From a virus, in IMG/VR virus record IMGVR_UViG_3300023079_000012, positions 1 through 20,142 of that record: DNA of 20,142 nucleotides. One strand, 5' to 3'. The notes beneath the pieces were generated by a model. The model was not told the origin of the DNA, did no database searches, and was given only the letters and a program-made list of their open reading frames with translations. Positions 8,901 to 15,049 of this stretch are shown one piece after another (the first letter of the stretch is position 1; each line of letters begins with the position of its first letter). A program made the position numbers and the translations under genes.

Positions 8901-11337
8901 GGCTGAAATCGAGTTCTTTGGACTCGACCCGGCCTACTTGTACACTTTCAAGTTCCTGTCGTCATTCCAGAACATCGGACCATATTGGTACACCGGATTT
9001 GTTTCCGGTGAGAGAAGTGCCTACGTTCCTGCAAATGACCCTGTGTTGTCTTCTAACGATAGCAAGACGGCGGACCTGTATTCTATGCGCCCGGCTGGCG
9101 ATGGCACGCTGCGGGTCAAGATTAAAGCCCTGCCGGCAGCGGTGATCGGGTTCATGAACACGGTTAAGATCTATAAGCTTAACCTGAACAATGCTATCCC
9201 TATCGACATGGCCACGTTCAGCCCGGTTCTGTTTGAGCCTGTGTCATACAGATCAGGCACGACAAACGGGGTGATTCAGATCAACCTCACCGGCGCGGTA
9301 GATTCAGGCCTGGATGATTGGAACGACGTAAACGCCAGCACGACACAGACCTTCGGGAACATGATCACGTCGGCGCTTGTTAATACTGGCATCGGCATCC
9401 GGTTCGTTGGAATCGACAACAACAGAACCGACAACGACACGAACTACGCGGGTACTACCGAGTTCCCGACAGCAGTCATAAGATACGGTATCTACCGGTC
9501 CGGGAATCCTCCACCGCAGGTAATCCTGACCAACATCAAAGAAACTAAGCGACTGGACTTCCGGATCTTGGCATCACGACGGGATACGGATAATATACAG
9601 TCGATCACGATCGGAAGCATTACGCAAGAGGTAAACGTCTCGAACAACAAGACAAGCATTCTTGAGTTCCTGAACGTAGAGCCAGACAGCGAAGGTGATA
9701 TCGCAATGACGATTACCTACGTATCGGGTCCGTCCGTTGGGTACACTTACCTCACCGCAATGCGGGTGGAGGTAAAGGATGCCGACGCAAACGTTCCGGT
9801 TATCCTGCCAGTGACCACATTCGACGCGGTATTCTTCGATCCTCAGGTTCTGCAGAACAACATCATATTCGGGCTTACAACCTTTGATCCTGTATTCTTC
9901 CAGCCGGTAGTCGCTGAGGCGGGGGGTAGTGCAGCAGTTCTGTCCACAAACCAGGTGTACATAACCGGCACCACGGAGCGGGCTATGATCTACCAGCCTG
10001 CGGGTTATAACAGCAACTCTAACACTTATCCGTTGATGATCTACCTGCACGGAGCGGGTAGAACTATCAATACCGTATTAGGAGAAGGAGCACCGCTGAT
10101 GATCAATTCAGGCGACACCCTGGACAATGAAATGCTGGTGATAGCACCCGGAGCTCCGTCAGGTTTAACCTCATGGGGCATCACGATCAACGGCCAGATG
10201 CGGCCATTGCACGCGCTGGACTACATGATCGCAAACTATCGGGTAGACATTACGCGAGTTTACGTGACCGGTCTTTCCCTCGGTTCTGCCGGTTCTTGGC
10301 TGATGGCAGCCGCGGCACCTACCAGGGTGACGGCAGTATTCGCTGTAGCTGGTAGTCAGCCTATCGGCTACAGCTACGCGTCAATCCGTAATCTGCCGGT
10401 GTTCTCTTTGCACGGGTCCACCGATACAACACAGGACCGCGCCAATACTCCGCAGATGGCGTTTGCGATGAATTCACTTAGCCCTGCCCCGAAGTACCCG
10501 CCGATCATGATGATCATCTGGGGGGTAGGTCACAGTTCGGCAGTGTGGCATGACAACGCATACCGACGCAAAAACAGCCCTGTATCCGGAACGAAGGCCA
10601 AATACAATTACAACTGGTGGATGCTGAAATTCAGCAAAGACACTCAGAAAGAGGCATTCGGATTCGTGCAATACGCGGAAAGAACTCAGCTAATTGAGGA
10701 CTACATCCAGGCGCTGCCAGTGGTCAACGCGCTGCCGTCGTCGTCATTCAAGACCGGATTGCTAGGTCAACTGGCCGCGCTGAAGGCATCGCTGTACGCG
10801 CGTATGTTCATTGTCGACCTCGGATCTTCCACTTATCCCAGCTCATCACCGATCAACAATCTGACCAACATAAACAACGGTCAGTCGATTAACAACCTGG
10901 TTGAATATGACGGAGCCTCGTCAACAGTAGGATTGACAATCATAAACCGGTTTAGCACGTTCCTCCCGCAGACCGAGCACAGCGTACGGATGGCGGCGAA
11001 CTACTTCGGGTTGGGTGTTAACTTCAACCGCGACGGCGCACGTATGCTGACATCGATCACTAACGGATCGATGAAGTTCACAGGCCTGAACAACGCCAAA
11101 TCCTACAAGGTTGTGGTGTACGTAGGGATGGACAACGGCGACGACTTCGCCAGCCGGGCGGAAGCATCGGTAACTATCGGGGCCTCGACTCAGACCATGT
11201 ACGCGCAATACAGCGTGTTCCAAGGAATCATATTCGACTCCGTTACGCCTACAGCGGGAGAAATTACCATCGCGGCACGGGCATCACAAACCCGCGACGC
11301 GTGTATCACAGGACTTATTTTAATCGAAAAACCATAA
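5914..11337 (+). CDS. Giant multi-enzyme tailspike/depolymerase: beta-helix, SGNH hydrolase, Fn3, beta-sandwich modules, alpha/beta-hydrolase esterase
   Basis: This 1807-aa protein starts one base after the previous stop. Residues ~20-480 have the Asn/Gly-rich strand pattern of a right-handed beta-helix (polysaccharide lyase-like). At 510-550 lies a short segment ending P-P-A-G-T-S-D-A-F-W-E-L, resembling CBM5/12. Residues 637-835 are an SGNH hydrolase: GLGSSTMTG with likely nucleophile S647, PSND with N724, and D812-x2-H815 before AGH. Residues 840-900 look like fibronectin III. Beta-sandwich modules occupy 912-1090, 1120-1288 and 1630-1807. Residues ~1348-1576 are an alpha/beta hydrolase with HGAG (1379-1382), GLSLG with S1455, HGSTD with D1504 and GVGH with H1540. 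Short TTFDPVFFDP-like linkers stand at domain borders. It probably binds, deacylates and cuts host capsular or cell-surface polysaccharide during adsorption. No transmembrane segment is seen. Confidence 0.85.
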   Translation: MVTSLLPGLSSRASYVVPDPVRTNSGWRYADAIDAAEIWNANIGDYIIDGPNVIIQRPGGLFVAIDMNPVFGNHNVPVSWPNKVIIKGGNYGYVKLETQYWNGNSDTERVIITNYDGQINCGGFKTAIGFENTWGMAGSEYFRLTGKYDPVLKTGDPNFRGHDTGYGNSAGKYGIRCSMNWTTQEQFNLAIGGTTAVGMANHFELDYIEVCDGGFGVSLKWDSPPALENEAMTYKVHDCYFHDMGGEGGYYGQNTNNGSHRMVDCKVYNNRYVRVANEGLQIGNYAEGCDVHNNVFVNCAMRWKSPFQPFQDRAIQEATRNGPVYFQNNLVIGCSEYFFVLSNANGINTPPDNPIPGNNIIVQNNLFFGTRYEGVYIFSINDGITGYDFLDNWFGYFMDSLLPANIKYSSVYPAKVGPVTRVVDNDCVDVPISFKRNKYPTGMTFVDGLTPNVTIGTGIDANTAVSSPVWPAFVNHGFEPTYAYLNLSQWSSKIGEEAGFPASGTNKGQNNVYNFGDWTQHKSAIYRSKIDNNFGHEPPAGTSDAFWELQLFNSSTTTRPPDDYRLKAEDVYNFLGIGLLDNEPAGTQSIQLDLTVFDPVFFDITVFDPVEIHIAVSDGLNNTVRFNIDYPTNLLTNAPRIVGLGSSTMTGAGASPASNGLPSLLAAWVDSYSADGVFLAQAVSGTYSNMYVPDGTTAQSDWNRNIEAAMALDPDILIVSLPSNDPSFNTNDVFLNNLKTIFNEARERNVYCFITTTQPRTEYGQDLQQKLYDAMLLIKAEFKQYAIDVFTPLADPYTVQFPARIKDIYNADTIHVNNAGHIVLRDTIIAALQAVFINKSYLKYQIFRSTNATTGFDLWKDNVTQNDVSFFREDDTTYYYRVRAQRSDTTYTAYSNVVSLDQDLFAGDVVQRVFINFGNSTRPGPVVGWNTLLPSGDQPDAGEEFTGMKDVLDADTGIGVRIIGSFAGVRSSGGRASEDYPLDVIRTSWRLDATTKAEIEFFGLDPAYLYTFKFLSSFQNIGPYWYTGFVSGERSAYVPANDPVLSSNDSKTADLYSMRPAGDGTLRVKIKALPAAVIGFMNTVKIYKLNLNNAIPIDMATFSPVLFEPVSYRSGTTNGVIQINLTGAVDSGLDDWNDVNASTTQTFGNMITSALVNTGIGIRFVGIDNNRTDNDTNYAGTTEFPTAVIRYGIYRSGNPPPQVILTNIKETKRLDFRILASRRDTDNIQSITIGSITQEVNVSNNKTSILEFLNVEPDSEGDIAMTITYVSGPSVGYTYLTAMRVEVKDADANVPVILPVTTFDAVFFDPQVLQNNIIFGLTTFDPVFFQPVVAEAGGSAAVLSTNQVYITGTTERAMIYQPAGYNSNSNTYPLMIYLHGAGRTINTVLGEGAPLMINSGDTLDNEMLVIAPGAPSGLTSWGITINGQMRPLHALDYMIANYRVDITRVYVTGLSLGSAGSWLMAAAAPTRVTAVFAVAGSQPIGYSYASIRNLPVFSLHGSTDTTQDRANTPQMAFAMNSLSPAPKYPPIMMIIWGVGHSSAVWHDNAYRRKNSPVSGTKAKYNYNWWMLKFSKDTQKEAFGFVQYAERTQLIEDYIQALPVVNALPSSSFKTGLLGQLAALKASLYARMFIVDLGSSTYPSSSPINNLTNINNGQSINNLVEYDGASSTVGLTIINRFSTFLPQTEHSVRMAANYFGLGVNFNRDGARMLTSITNGSMKFTGLNNAKSYKVVVYVGMDNGDDFASRAEASVTIGASTQTMYAQYSVFQGIIFDSVTPTAGEITIAARASQTRDACITGLILIEKP

Positions 11338-11341
11338 TTTT

Positions 11342-11764
11342 ATGCCTAGCTATTTAACAAATAAATACAAAGATCTTACTCTCAATGGAGACATAGATCC
11401 CATTGCAGATACCATTAAGATCATGGCATGCAATCAGTTCACTGTGAATGTTGCAACACAGGACTTTATCAACTCGGTGTCTTCGAACCAAATCACCGCG
11501 ACGGGGTACACTGCCGGTGGGCAGACGCTCACGAGCAAAGTGATTACTCGTGACAACACCGACAACCGGGTGTACTTCGACTTCGCGAACCCGTCATGGA
11601 CGATCACCGGTACGATGACAGCGCAGACGTTTGTGATATATAAAGACACCGGAACGCCTGCAACATCGCCGATAATTGCCATCGTCGACACAGGGGCTCC
11701 ACAGTCACGGACAGACGCCGACTTTGTTCTACAGCTTAACGCGAAAGGCATCTTTGGAATCTGA
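11342..11764 (+). CDS. Small phage virion (tail-associated) protein
   Basis: This 140-aa protein begins with ATG four bases after the giant gene. The order of motifs is familiar from small structural proteins of many phages. It opens with NKYKDLTLNGDIDPIADTIK, continues with a D-F-I-N-S-V strand, ATGYTAGGQTLTSK, a DNTDNRVYFD strand, VIYKDTGTPATSPIIA and ends LQLNAKGIF. The family is usually 120-150 aa and beta-rich. It has been annotated as structural, fibre-associated or unknown, and I do not know its exact role. It may decorate or assemble the preceding giant tail protein, since it directly follows it. Its stop overlaps the probable TTG start of the next gene by 11 bases. Confidence 0.7.
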   Translation: MPSYLTNKYKDLTLNGDIDPIADTIKIMACNQFTVNVATQDFINSVSSNQITATGYTAGGQTLTSKVITRDNTDNRVYFDFANPSWTITGTMTAQTFVIYKDTGTPATSPIIAIVDTGAPQSRTDADFVLQLNAKGIFGI

Positions 11765-12182
11765 TTCTTTAGACGTCGTAAAGCAGGTAATCGACAAGTT
11801 ACCTTCAAGCTACTGGGCTGAAAAGGAGCCTTGGAAGATCATTGTCATGTGCTGGACGGTGTTTAATCTACACTGTCTTGAGCCGGCTGTTTTGATCTTG
11901 TGCCTTAAATTCCCCGGGGTAGCTCATTGGTTCCGAAGACTGGCTGAGGACAGCGACGACAAGCCAAACCTAAAGGACGCGGTTACGATTGTACTAATCC
12001 TATTAGTGCTTTGGGCCGGTCGCGGGTTCGTCATTGTGGGGATATGGTGGTGTATTTTCCAAGAAAACCAGGGTGGCTTAATGGGAGTTTTAGCGGGATT
12101 CATTGCGGCATTGCTCGCAACATCTATATTTACAGGACAGAAAACTTTAAACGATTTGAACCATGTCGAAAACAAAAAGTAA
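11754..12182 (+). CDS. Small membrane protein, holin candidate
   Basis: The frame has an ATG far upstream at 11676, but that part reads as a shadow of the previous gene. TTG at 11754, preceded by AAAGG, gives 142 aa beginning MESDSLDVVKQV. The N-terminal ~25 residues form an amphipathic helix. Hydrophobic segments lie near 28-51, 76-102 and 107-125, separated by a charged loop (R61 to K74), and the C-terminus is polar and basic. Two to three membrane helices, a charged tail and a place just after the virion genes fit a holin, which makes the inner-membrane hole for lysis. No known holin family was recognised, so this is inference from topology and position. It overlaps the tiny gene downstream. 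Confidence 0.6.
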   Translation: MESDSLDVVKQVIDKLPSSYWAEKEPWKIIVMCWTVFNLHCLEPAVLILCLKFPGVAHWFRRLAEDSDDKPNLKDAVTIVLILLVLWAGRGFVIVGIWWCIFQENQGGLMGVLAGFIAALLATSIFTGQKTLNDLNHVENKK

Positions 12183-12246
12183 ATCAGCCGAGGAAAAGCC
12201 GACCAACCCTCCACCGAAACCACCAGGAGGCAAAAAGTCAAAGTGA
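12163..12246 (+). CDS. 27-aa Lys/Pro-rich peptide ORF
   Basis: An ATG at 12163, inside the end of the membrane protein gene, opens a 27-codon frame reading MSKTKSKSAEEKP, then a short NPPPKPPGG stretch and KKSK. Its TGA at 12244-12246 shares a base with the ATG of the next gene (TGATG). An AGGAGG within its own 3' part (12225-12230) could serve as the ribosome site for that next gene. The product has ten Lys, no hydrophobic segment and is disordered. Overlap on both sides is the pattern of translational coupling, which is the main reason to call it. It may be only a spacer that couples the two membrane proteins. Confidence 0.4.
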   Translation: MSKTKSKSAEEKPTNPPPKPPGGKKSK

Positions 12247-12635
12247 TGCGGGATAAGTACATCTTATTTTGCCTATTCCTCTCCACCATTGTGATGGTAG
12301 TCTATGGGCTATTCCCAGATGGTCCGGAGAGGGATTACTTTTTGTTTGCGGATCAGCTAATCAGCTTGGAGTCCTACGTGTATTACGCGCAGGAACACGT
12401 AAGCCGGGCGATCTTAATCTTTGCGCTTCTACTGGCTCTGCCGGAACATAGGCGAATCATGTGGGTATTTTTTGCCCTGGAAATCGTAACGCTGATTGAC
12501 TATGTTGTCCGATACAATCAGGATATAATCGTATCAGGCTTTAACATCGACACCATTAAGCTGGTGGTATACGGTACGCTTATTTTATCAGCTATGAAAG
12601 GCAACAATCAACGGCTATATGGGGGAGCGACGTGA
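12246..12635 (+). CDS. Multi-pass membrane protein of unknown function
   Basis: ATG at 12246 (129 aa) overlaps the stop of the preceding tiny ORF; a GTG at 12243 would add one residue. AGGAGG lies 12-15 bases upstream. Hydrophobic segments are visible near residues 6-23, 56-69, 72-91 and 104-118, suggesting three or four membrane helices. The loop at 25-50 contains several acidic residues and the C-terminus is short and basic. The gene lies between a holin candidate and a DUF5675-like gene, so a role in lysis or its control is possible (second holin, antiholin). No family was recognised. The stop overlaps the next GTG start as GTGA. Confidence 0.6.
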   Translation: MRDKYILFCLFLSTIVMVVYGLFPDGPERDYFLFADQLISLESYVYYAQEHVSRAILIFALLLALPEHRRIMWVFFALEIVTLIDYVVRYNQDIIVSGFNIDTIKLVVYGTLILSAMKGNNQRLYGGAT

Positions 12636-13051
12636 GCAACTTGTATCTCGGGTTATTGATCGGATTTGTTTTGGCTTCCTGTCTATGGTTGCCGGGGTTC
12701 GTATTAGCGTACCGGAGAGTCATCCGCAAGAAGATGGCGGAGATAGAATATCTGAAGCAGGCGCACCAAGCGGAGTTCGCCGACATGATTCACAGGATGA
12801 ACCACGAGGGGCCGATAAAGGAAGGGTCAAGCGCTCATGGGCTGACGTATCTTATTTTATGGGCAGTCGAGAATTCTTTGATAATCTTGGAACAGCTTTA
12901 CACGAAGCAGGACTGGAATACAATGGAAGCTATTTCGAATCTGCGCGGCATCGCCATGGTGGAGCTACAGATGTTGCACCAAAAACTGGGCGACTTCCTG
13001 GAAGCTAAGAGAAATGTGTTGAGGGATTTCAACAGACAACAAGGGTTATGA
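12632..13051 (+). CDS. N-terminally membrane-anchored helical protein
   Basis: This 139-aa protein starts at GTG within a GTGA overlap; GGGGGAG ends about five bases upstream and supports this start. Residues 2-26 form one hydrophobic helix followed directly by YRRVIRKK, so the long C-terminal part is probably cytoplasmic by the positive-inside rule. From residue 34 on it is almost entirely helical with charged and hydrophobic heptads, including a less charged helix at about 70-88. This topology differs from a periplasmic spanin. It could be a holin partner or lysis regulator, or unrelated. An overlapping frame (12619-13008) is also open but reads as a shadow. The next gene starts in its ATGA stop. 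Confidence 0.55.
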   Translation: MSNLYLGLLIGFVLASCLWLPGFVLAYRRVIRKKMAEIEYLKQAHQAEFADMIHRMNHEGPIKEGSSAHGLTYLILWAVENSLIILEQLYTKQDWNTMEAISNLRGIAMVELQMLHQKLGDFLEAKRNVLRDFNRQQGL

Positions 13052-13449
13052 ATGTATTAATTGAACGAGTTTACTTGCCGACAGAGACGCTTGGCAGCAT
13101 GTACATTAACGGGGAGTTCGCATGCAAGACCATGGAACTACCGTGGAAGGATAACGCACGCAGCGTATCGTGCATTCCGGAAGGATCATACAAGGTAATC
13201 AAACAGCCTCCTAAAGCAGACCGGCCATACCCGTATTTCAGGCTTCCTGAAGTGCCCGGGCGCACGGGTATTTTGATCCATAAGATCAGCTACGTGAGCG
13301 GTTTAAAAGGATGTATTGGCGTTGGTATGGAGTTTGCAGACTTGAACAAAGACGGCGTTCCTGACATCATCAGATCGGGTGAAGCACTTCAAATGCTTAT
13401 CGATAAACTGCCCGATTCGTTCACGATCGTGATTCGCAAAAAGGTCTAA
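13048..13449 (+). CDS. DUF5675-like protein, candidate peptidoglycan-active enzyme
   Basis: This 133-aa protein starts at the ATG of an ATGA overlap. The N-terminus is L-I-E-R-V-Y-L-P-T-E-T-L-G with a following F-A-C-K-T-M-E strand, then C-I-P-E-G-S-Y-K-V, a strand with GILIHKI (H78) and LKGCIGVG (C89). This arrangement matches the DUF5675 family, which is common in phages. The H...GC pair and the 'P-x-G-x-Y' element recall L,D-transpeptidase (YkuD) catalytic motifs, although the H-to-C spacing is shorter. It closes a run of membrane genes and precedes a terminator, the usual place of a lysis gene. The enzymatic reading is inference, since the family has no established function that I know of. 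No signal peptide is seen. Confidence 0.65.
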   Translation: MNVLIERVYLPTETLGSMYINGEFACKTMELPWKDNARSVSCIPEGSYKVIKQPPKADRPYPYFRLPEVPGRTGILIHKISYVSGLKGCIGVGMEFADLNKDGVPDIIRSGEALQMLIDKLPDSFTIVIRKKV

Positions 13450-13453
13450 TTCA

Positions 13454-13504
13454 AAAGCCCTCCGGATAACCTGTCGCTGAACCGAACGACAGCCGGAGGG
13501 CTTT
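13454..13504. terminator. Bidirectional hairpin terminator between convergent operons
   Basis: AAAGCCCTCCGG (13454-13465) pairs perfectly with CCGGAGGGCTTT (13493-13504). Inside it CTGTCG (13471-13476) pairs with CGACAG (13487-13492), leaving a 5-base bulge and a 10-base loop. The stem has A on one side and T on the other, but only three Ts end it, so termination may be moderate. It lies between the plus-strand stop at 13449 and the minus-strand stop at 13569, as expected for converging transcripts. The rest of 13505-13568 holds a weak CCGGG/CCCGG pairing and nothing else I can name. Confidence 0.7.
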
Positions 13505-13568
13505 GTGATTCTTACCGGGCTACGGTTTCCCCGGCACGGTCGCAAAACTACAAAAACTATGCCTGCAA

Positions 13569-13871
13569 TCAAATTTCGCTAGTTGCTTTTTTGATGGCTG
13601 CAAGTACCTTTTCAAGGTCTTTATCGTACCCATCAGCAATGTCCATAAGGTCGTCGATCGCATCTTTTGCGGTAATCAAAGCATCAAGCATGTCCGGCGC
13701 GGCGGCTATCAGCTTTGCATTGTATACCTTTCGATTGAGAAGGCTTCCATCGTCCATAACTTCCTTTGGGCGAAGAGAAGTTACCGCTATTTCAGAGCCA
13801 ATGGCGCTGTATATTGTACGCCCGTCTTCATTGTCTACAGTCCACGGACCTGGTGTGTGCTTTATTTCCAT
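13569..13871 (-). CDS. Small phage protein of the 'HTPGPW' type, unknown function
   Basis: This 100-aa protein starts at 13871. The opening MEIKHTPGPWTVD and the later NAKLIAAAPDMLDAL are hallmarks of a very widespread small phage/bacterial family in which H-T-P-G-P-W leads a short beta domain and N-A-x-L-I-A-A-A-P leads a helix. The C-terminal third is a charged helix. Its function is unknown to me; it is usually found among early or accessory phage genes. It is the last minus-strand gene before the terminator. The 36 bases to the divergent gene at 13908 are AT-rich and hold TAACTTTA (minus, 13875-13882), one base from the Bacteroidota -7 box, but no convincing -33 box. Confidence 0.8.
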   Translation of the reverse strand: MEIKHTPGPWTVDNEDGRTIYSAIGSEIAVTSLRPKEVMDDGSLLNRKVYNAKLIAAAPDMLDALITAKDAIDDLMDIADGYDKDLEKVLAAIKKATSEI

Positions 13872-13907
13872 GATTAAAGTTAAATAAAATTTGACTAATT
13901 TCGTGCT

Positions 13908-14567
13908 ATGAAAAGCAAAATATTCCTTGTTATAGGCGCTGCGGTGCTGGTTCTGTCGGTCCTGTTCACGATCAAATCCTGCGAGAAGCGGGAGTTCGAC
14001 GAGAAGGTGGACCGGATCAAGCGGGAGGTTATCTCGAAACAGTTCGCTCTGGATAGCCTGGCTGCGCTACACGAGACTTTCCGCGAGAAGATGAAGCAAG
14101 ACACGGCTAGAGCCTCGGATGCGCGTAAAGCGCTTAAAACGCGAATCTCGGCTTTAGAGGGTAAACTCCGGAAAATCACCCTTGCGAACGCCACCCCGCG
14201 CCAGTTGGACAGCGTTCGGGTTATCATCGCGCCGCAACAATCGGATTCCCTGTACTGCCTTCCGATCGAATCTGCCCGGGTTATCATGGCGGATGCCGTA
14301 AGCAAGCGGGTGCAGGACACGTTACTCTTGCAAAAGGATTCGCTGATTGGAAACCTAAACCACGAGAACGGATACCTAAAGGCTGCCTTCGGAAAGAACG
14401 ACACCCTCTGGCAGGCTCGGTACGACACCCTCCACTCCATAACTGATTCCAAAGAACTTATCATCCAGACGTACGAGAAGAAAGAACGCCGCGCAGCTTT
14501 CAAATCCTGGTTAGATAAAGTAGGCGCTGTAGCTGCGGGCGTGCTTATAGGGCTGATCATTCAGTGA
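13908..14567 (+). CDS. Spanin-like coiled-coil membrane protein
   Basis: This 219-aa protein stands alone on the plus strand among minus-strand genes. Residues 5-22 are a hydrophobic helix followed by KSCEKREF. Residues ~30-90 and ~120-195 are long charged helices with heptad character. Residues ~203-218 are a second hydrophobic helix ending the protein. A membrane anchor, a periplasmic coiled coil and a terminal hydrophobic segment suggest a spanin-type protein that disrupts the outer membrane at lysis, but no lipobox is clear and a class cannot be assigned. TAATTTCG at 13896-13903 differs by one base from TAnnTTTG and would start transcription at about the ATG; there is no obvious -33 box. 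The 3' end overlaps the convergent gene by 7 bases. Confidence 0.6.
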   Translation: MKSKIFLVIGAAVLVLSVLFTIKSCEKREFDEKVDRIKREVISKQFALDSLAALHETFREKMKQDTARASDARKALKTRISALEGKLRKITLANATPRQLDSVRVIIAPQQSDSLYCLPIESARVIMADAVSKRVQDTLLLQKDSLIGNLNHENGYLKAAFGKNDTLWQARYDTLHSITDSKELIIQTYEKKERRAAFKSWLDKVGAVAAGVLIGLIIQ

Positions 14568-14755
14568 GCAGCGTTATTCGCGCCGCATGAGTATCCTTCA
14601 TCAAATTCCTGCTTCGCGTATAGCTCTGCGGCTCGATCAATCTCTTTTATAAGATTGTCTTCATCGCCTATATGTATCATATCTGAGTACATATCATCGA
14701 AGTTTTCGTAGCCGTATTCCTGGGCTACCTGCTCTTTAAACTCTTGTAGGGTCAT
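14561..14755 (-). CDS. Small helical phage protein, paralogue of the upstream 95-aa protein
   Basis: This 64-aa protein starts at ATG 14755, six bases after the stop of the upstream gene. It reads FKEQVAQEYGYENFDDM, then a variable stretch and DRAAELYAKQ. The upstream protein has CKDQAATEIQYESWDDM, then HRAMQLYGEQ in the same order. The pair therefore looks like a duplication of one short helical unit, which recurs in small proteins of Bacteroidota phages. It is acidic with no membrane segment. The 3' end overlaps the convergent spanin-like gene by 7 bases. The function is unknown. Confidence 0.6.
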   Translation of the reverse strand: MTLQEFKEQVAQEYGYENFDDMYSDMIHIGDEDNLIKEIDRAAELYAKQEFDEGYSCGANNAAH

Positions 14756-14761
14756 AGTGTT

Positions 14762-15049
14762 TCATCCGGTTAACGCCCCCGGGGCGGTTAGTTTTTCGTA
14801 TATTTTTTCAGCAAGTAAGAAATCTGATTCTGATGGGTATGATGCGATCATGTATGCAATATCCTCTGCTGTTAATTTCACTACCAGCTCCCGGCACTGC
14901 TCGCCGTATAGCTGCATGGCGCGATGGGCTCGTGACGCAATCATTTTCTTAGATGTCCGTTTTACCATATCATCCCAGGATTCATATTGTATCTCTGTCG
15001 CTGCCTGATCCTTGCAGGCGTCGATGGCGGTTTTTTGTTCTGAGGTCAT
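14762..15049 (-). CDS. Small helical phage protein of unknown function
   Basis: This 95-aa protein starts at the ATG of an ATGA overlap with a 53-aa ORF upstream. It is mostly helical: an N-terminal helix (QKTAIDACKDQAATE), a Y-E-S-W-D-D-M motif, a central basic stretch (K-R-T-S-K-K), a helix ending R-A-M-Q-L-Y-G-E-Q and a C-terminal helix rich in Leu and Glu. The first half resembles the following 64-aa protein, so one gene likely arose from the other. There is no signal peptide, membrane helix or catalytic motif. Position at the end of a replication cassette suggests an accessory role only. Confidence 0.6.
   Translation of the reverse strand: MTSEQKTAIDACKDQAATEIQYESWDDMVKRTSKKMIASRAHRAMQLYGEQCRELVVKLTAEDIAYMIASYPSESDFLLAEKIYEKLTAPGALTG

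Noticed and set aside
9574-10050. Minus-strand frame of 158 aa inside the giant gene.
   Set aside because: It mirrors the linker and module region; no motif and a shadow-like composition.
11676-11753. ATG start at 11676 for the holin candidate.
   Set aside because: It would add 26 residues that overlap the coding end of the previous gene and look like a shadow; TTG at 11754 has AAAGG upstream.
12619-13008. Overlapping plus-strand frame of 129 aa starting at ATG 12619.
   Set aside because: The GTG-started frame (12632-13051) has a membrane helix, heptads and coupling at both ends; this one has none of these and reads as a shadow.
13895-14560. Minus-strand frame of 221 aa opposite the spanin-like gene.
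   Set aside because: Rich in Ser, Arg and Cys, as expected for the reverse of a Lys/Glu-rich coiled coil; the plus-strand frame has membrane helices and heptads.
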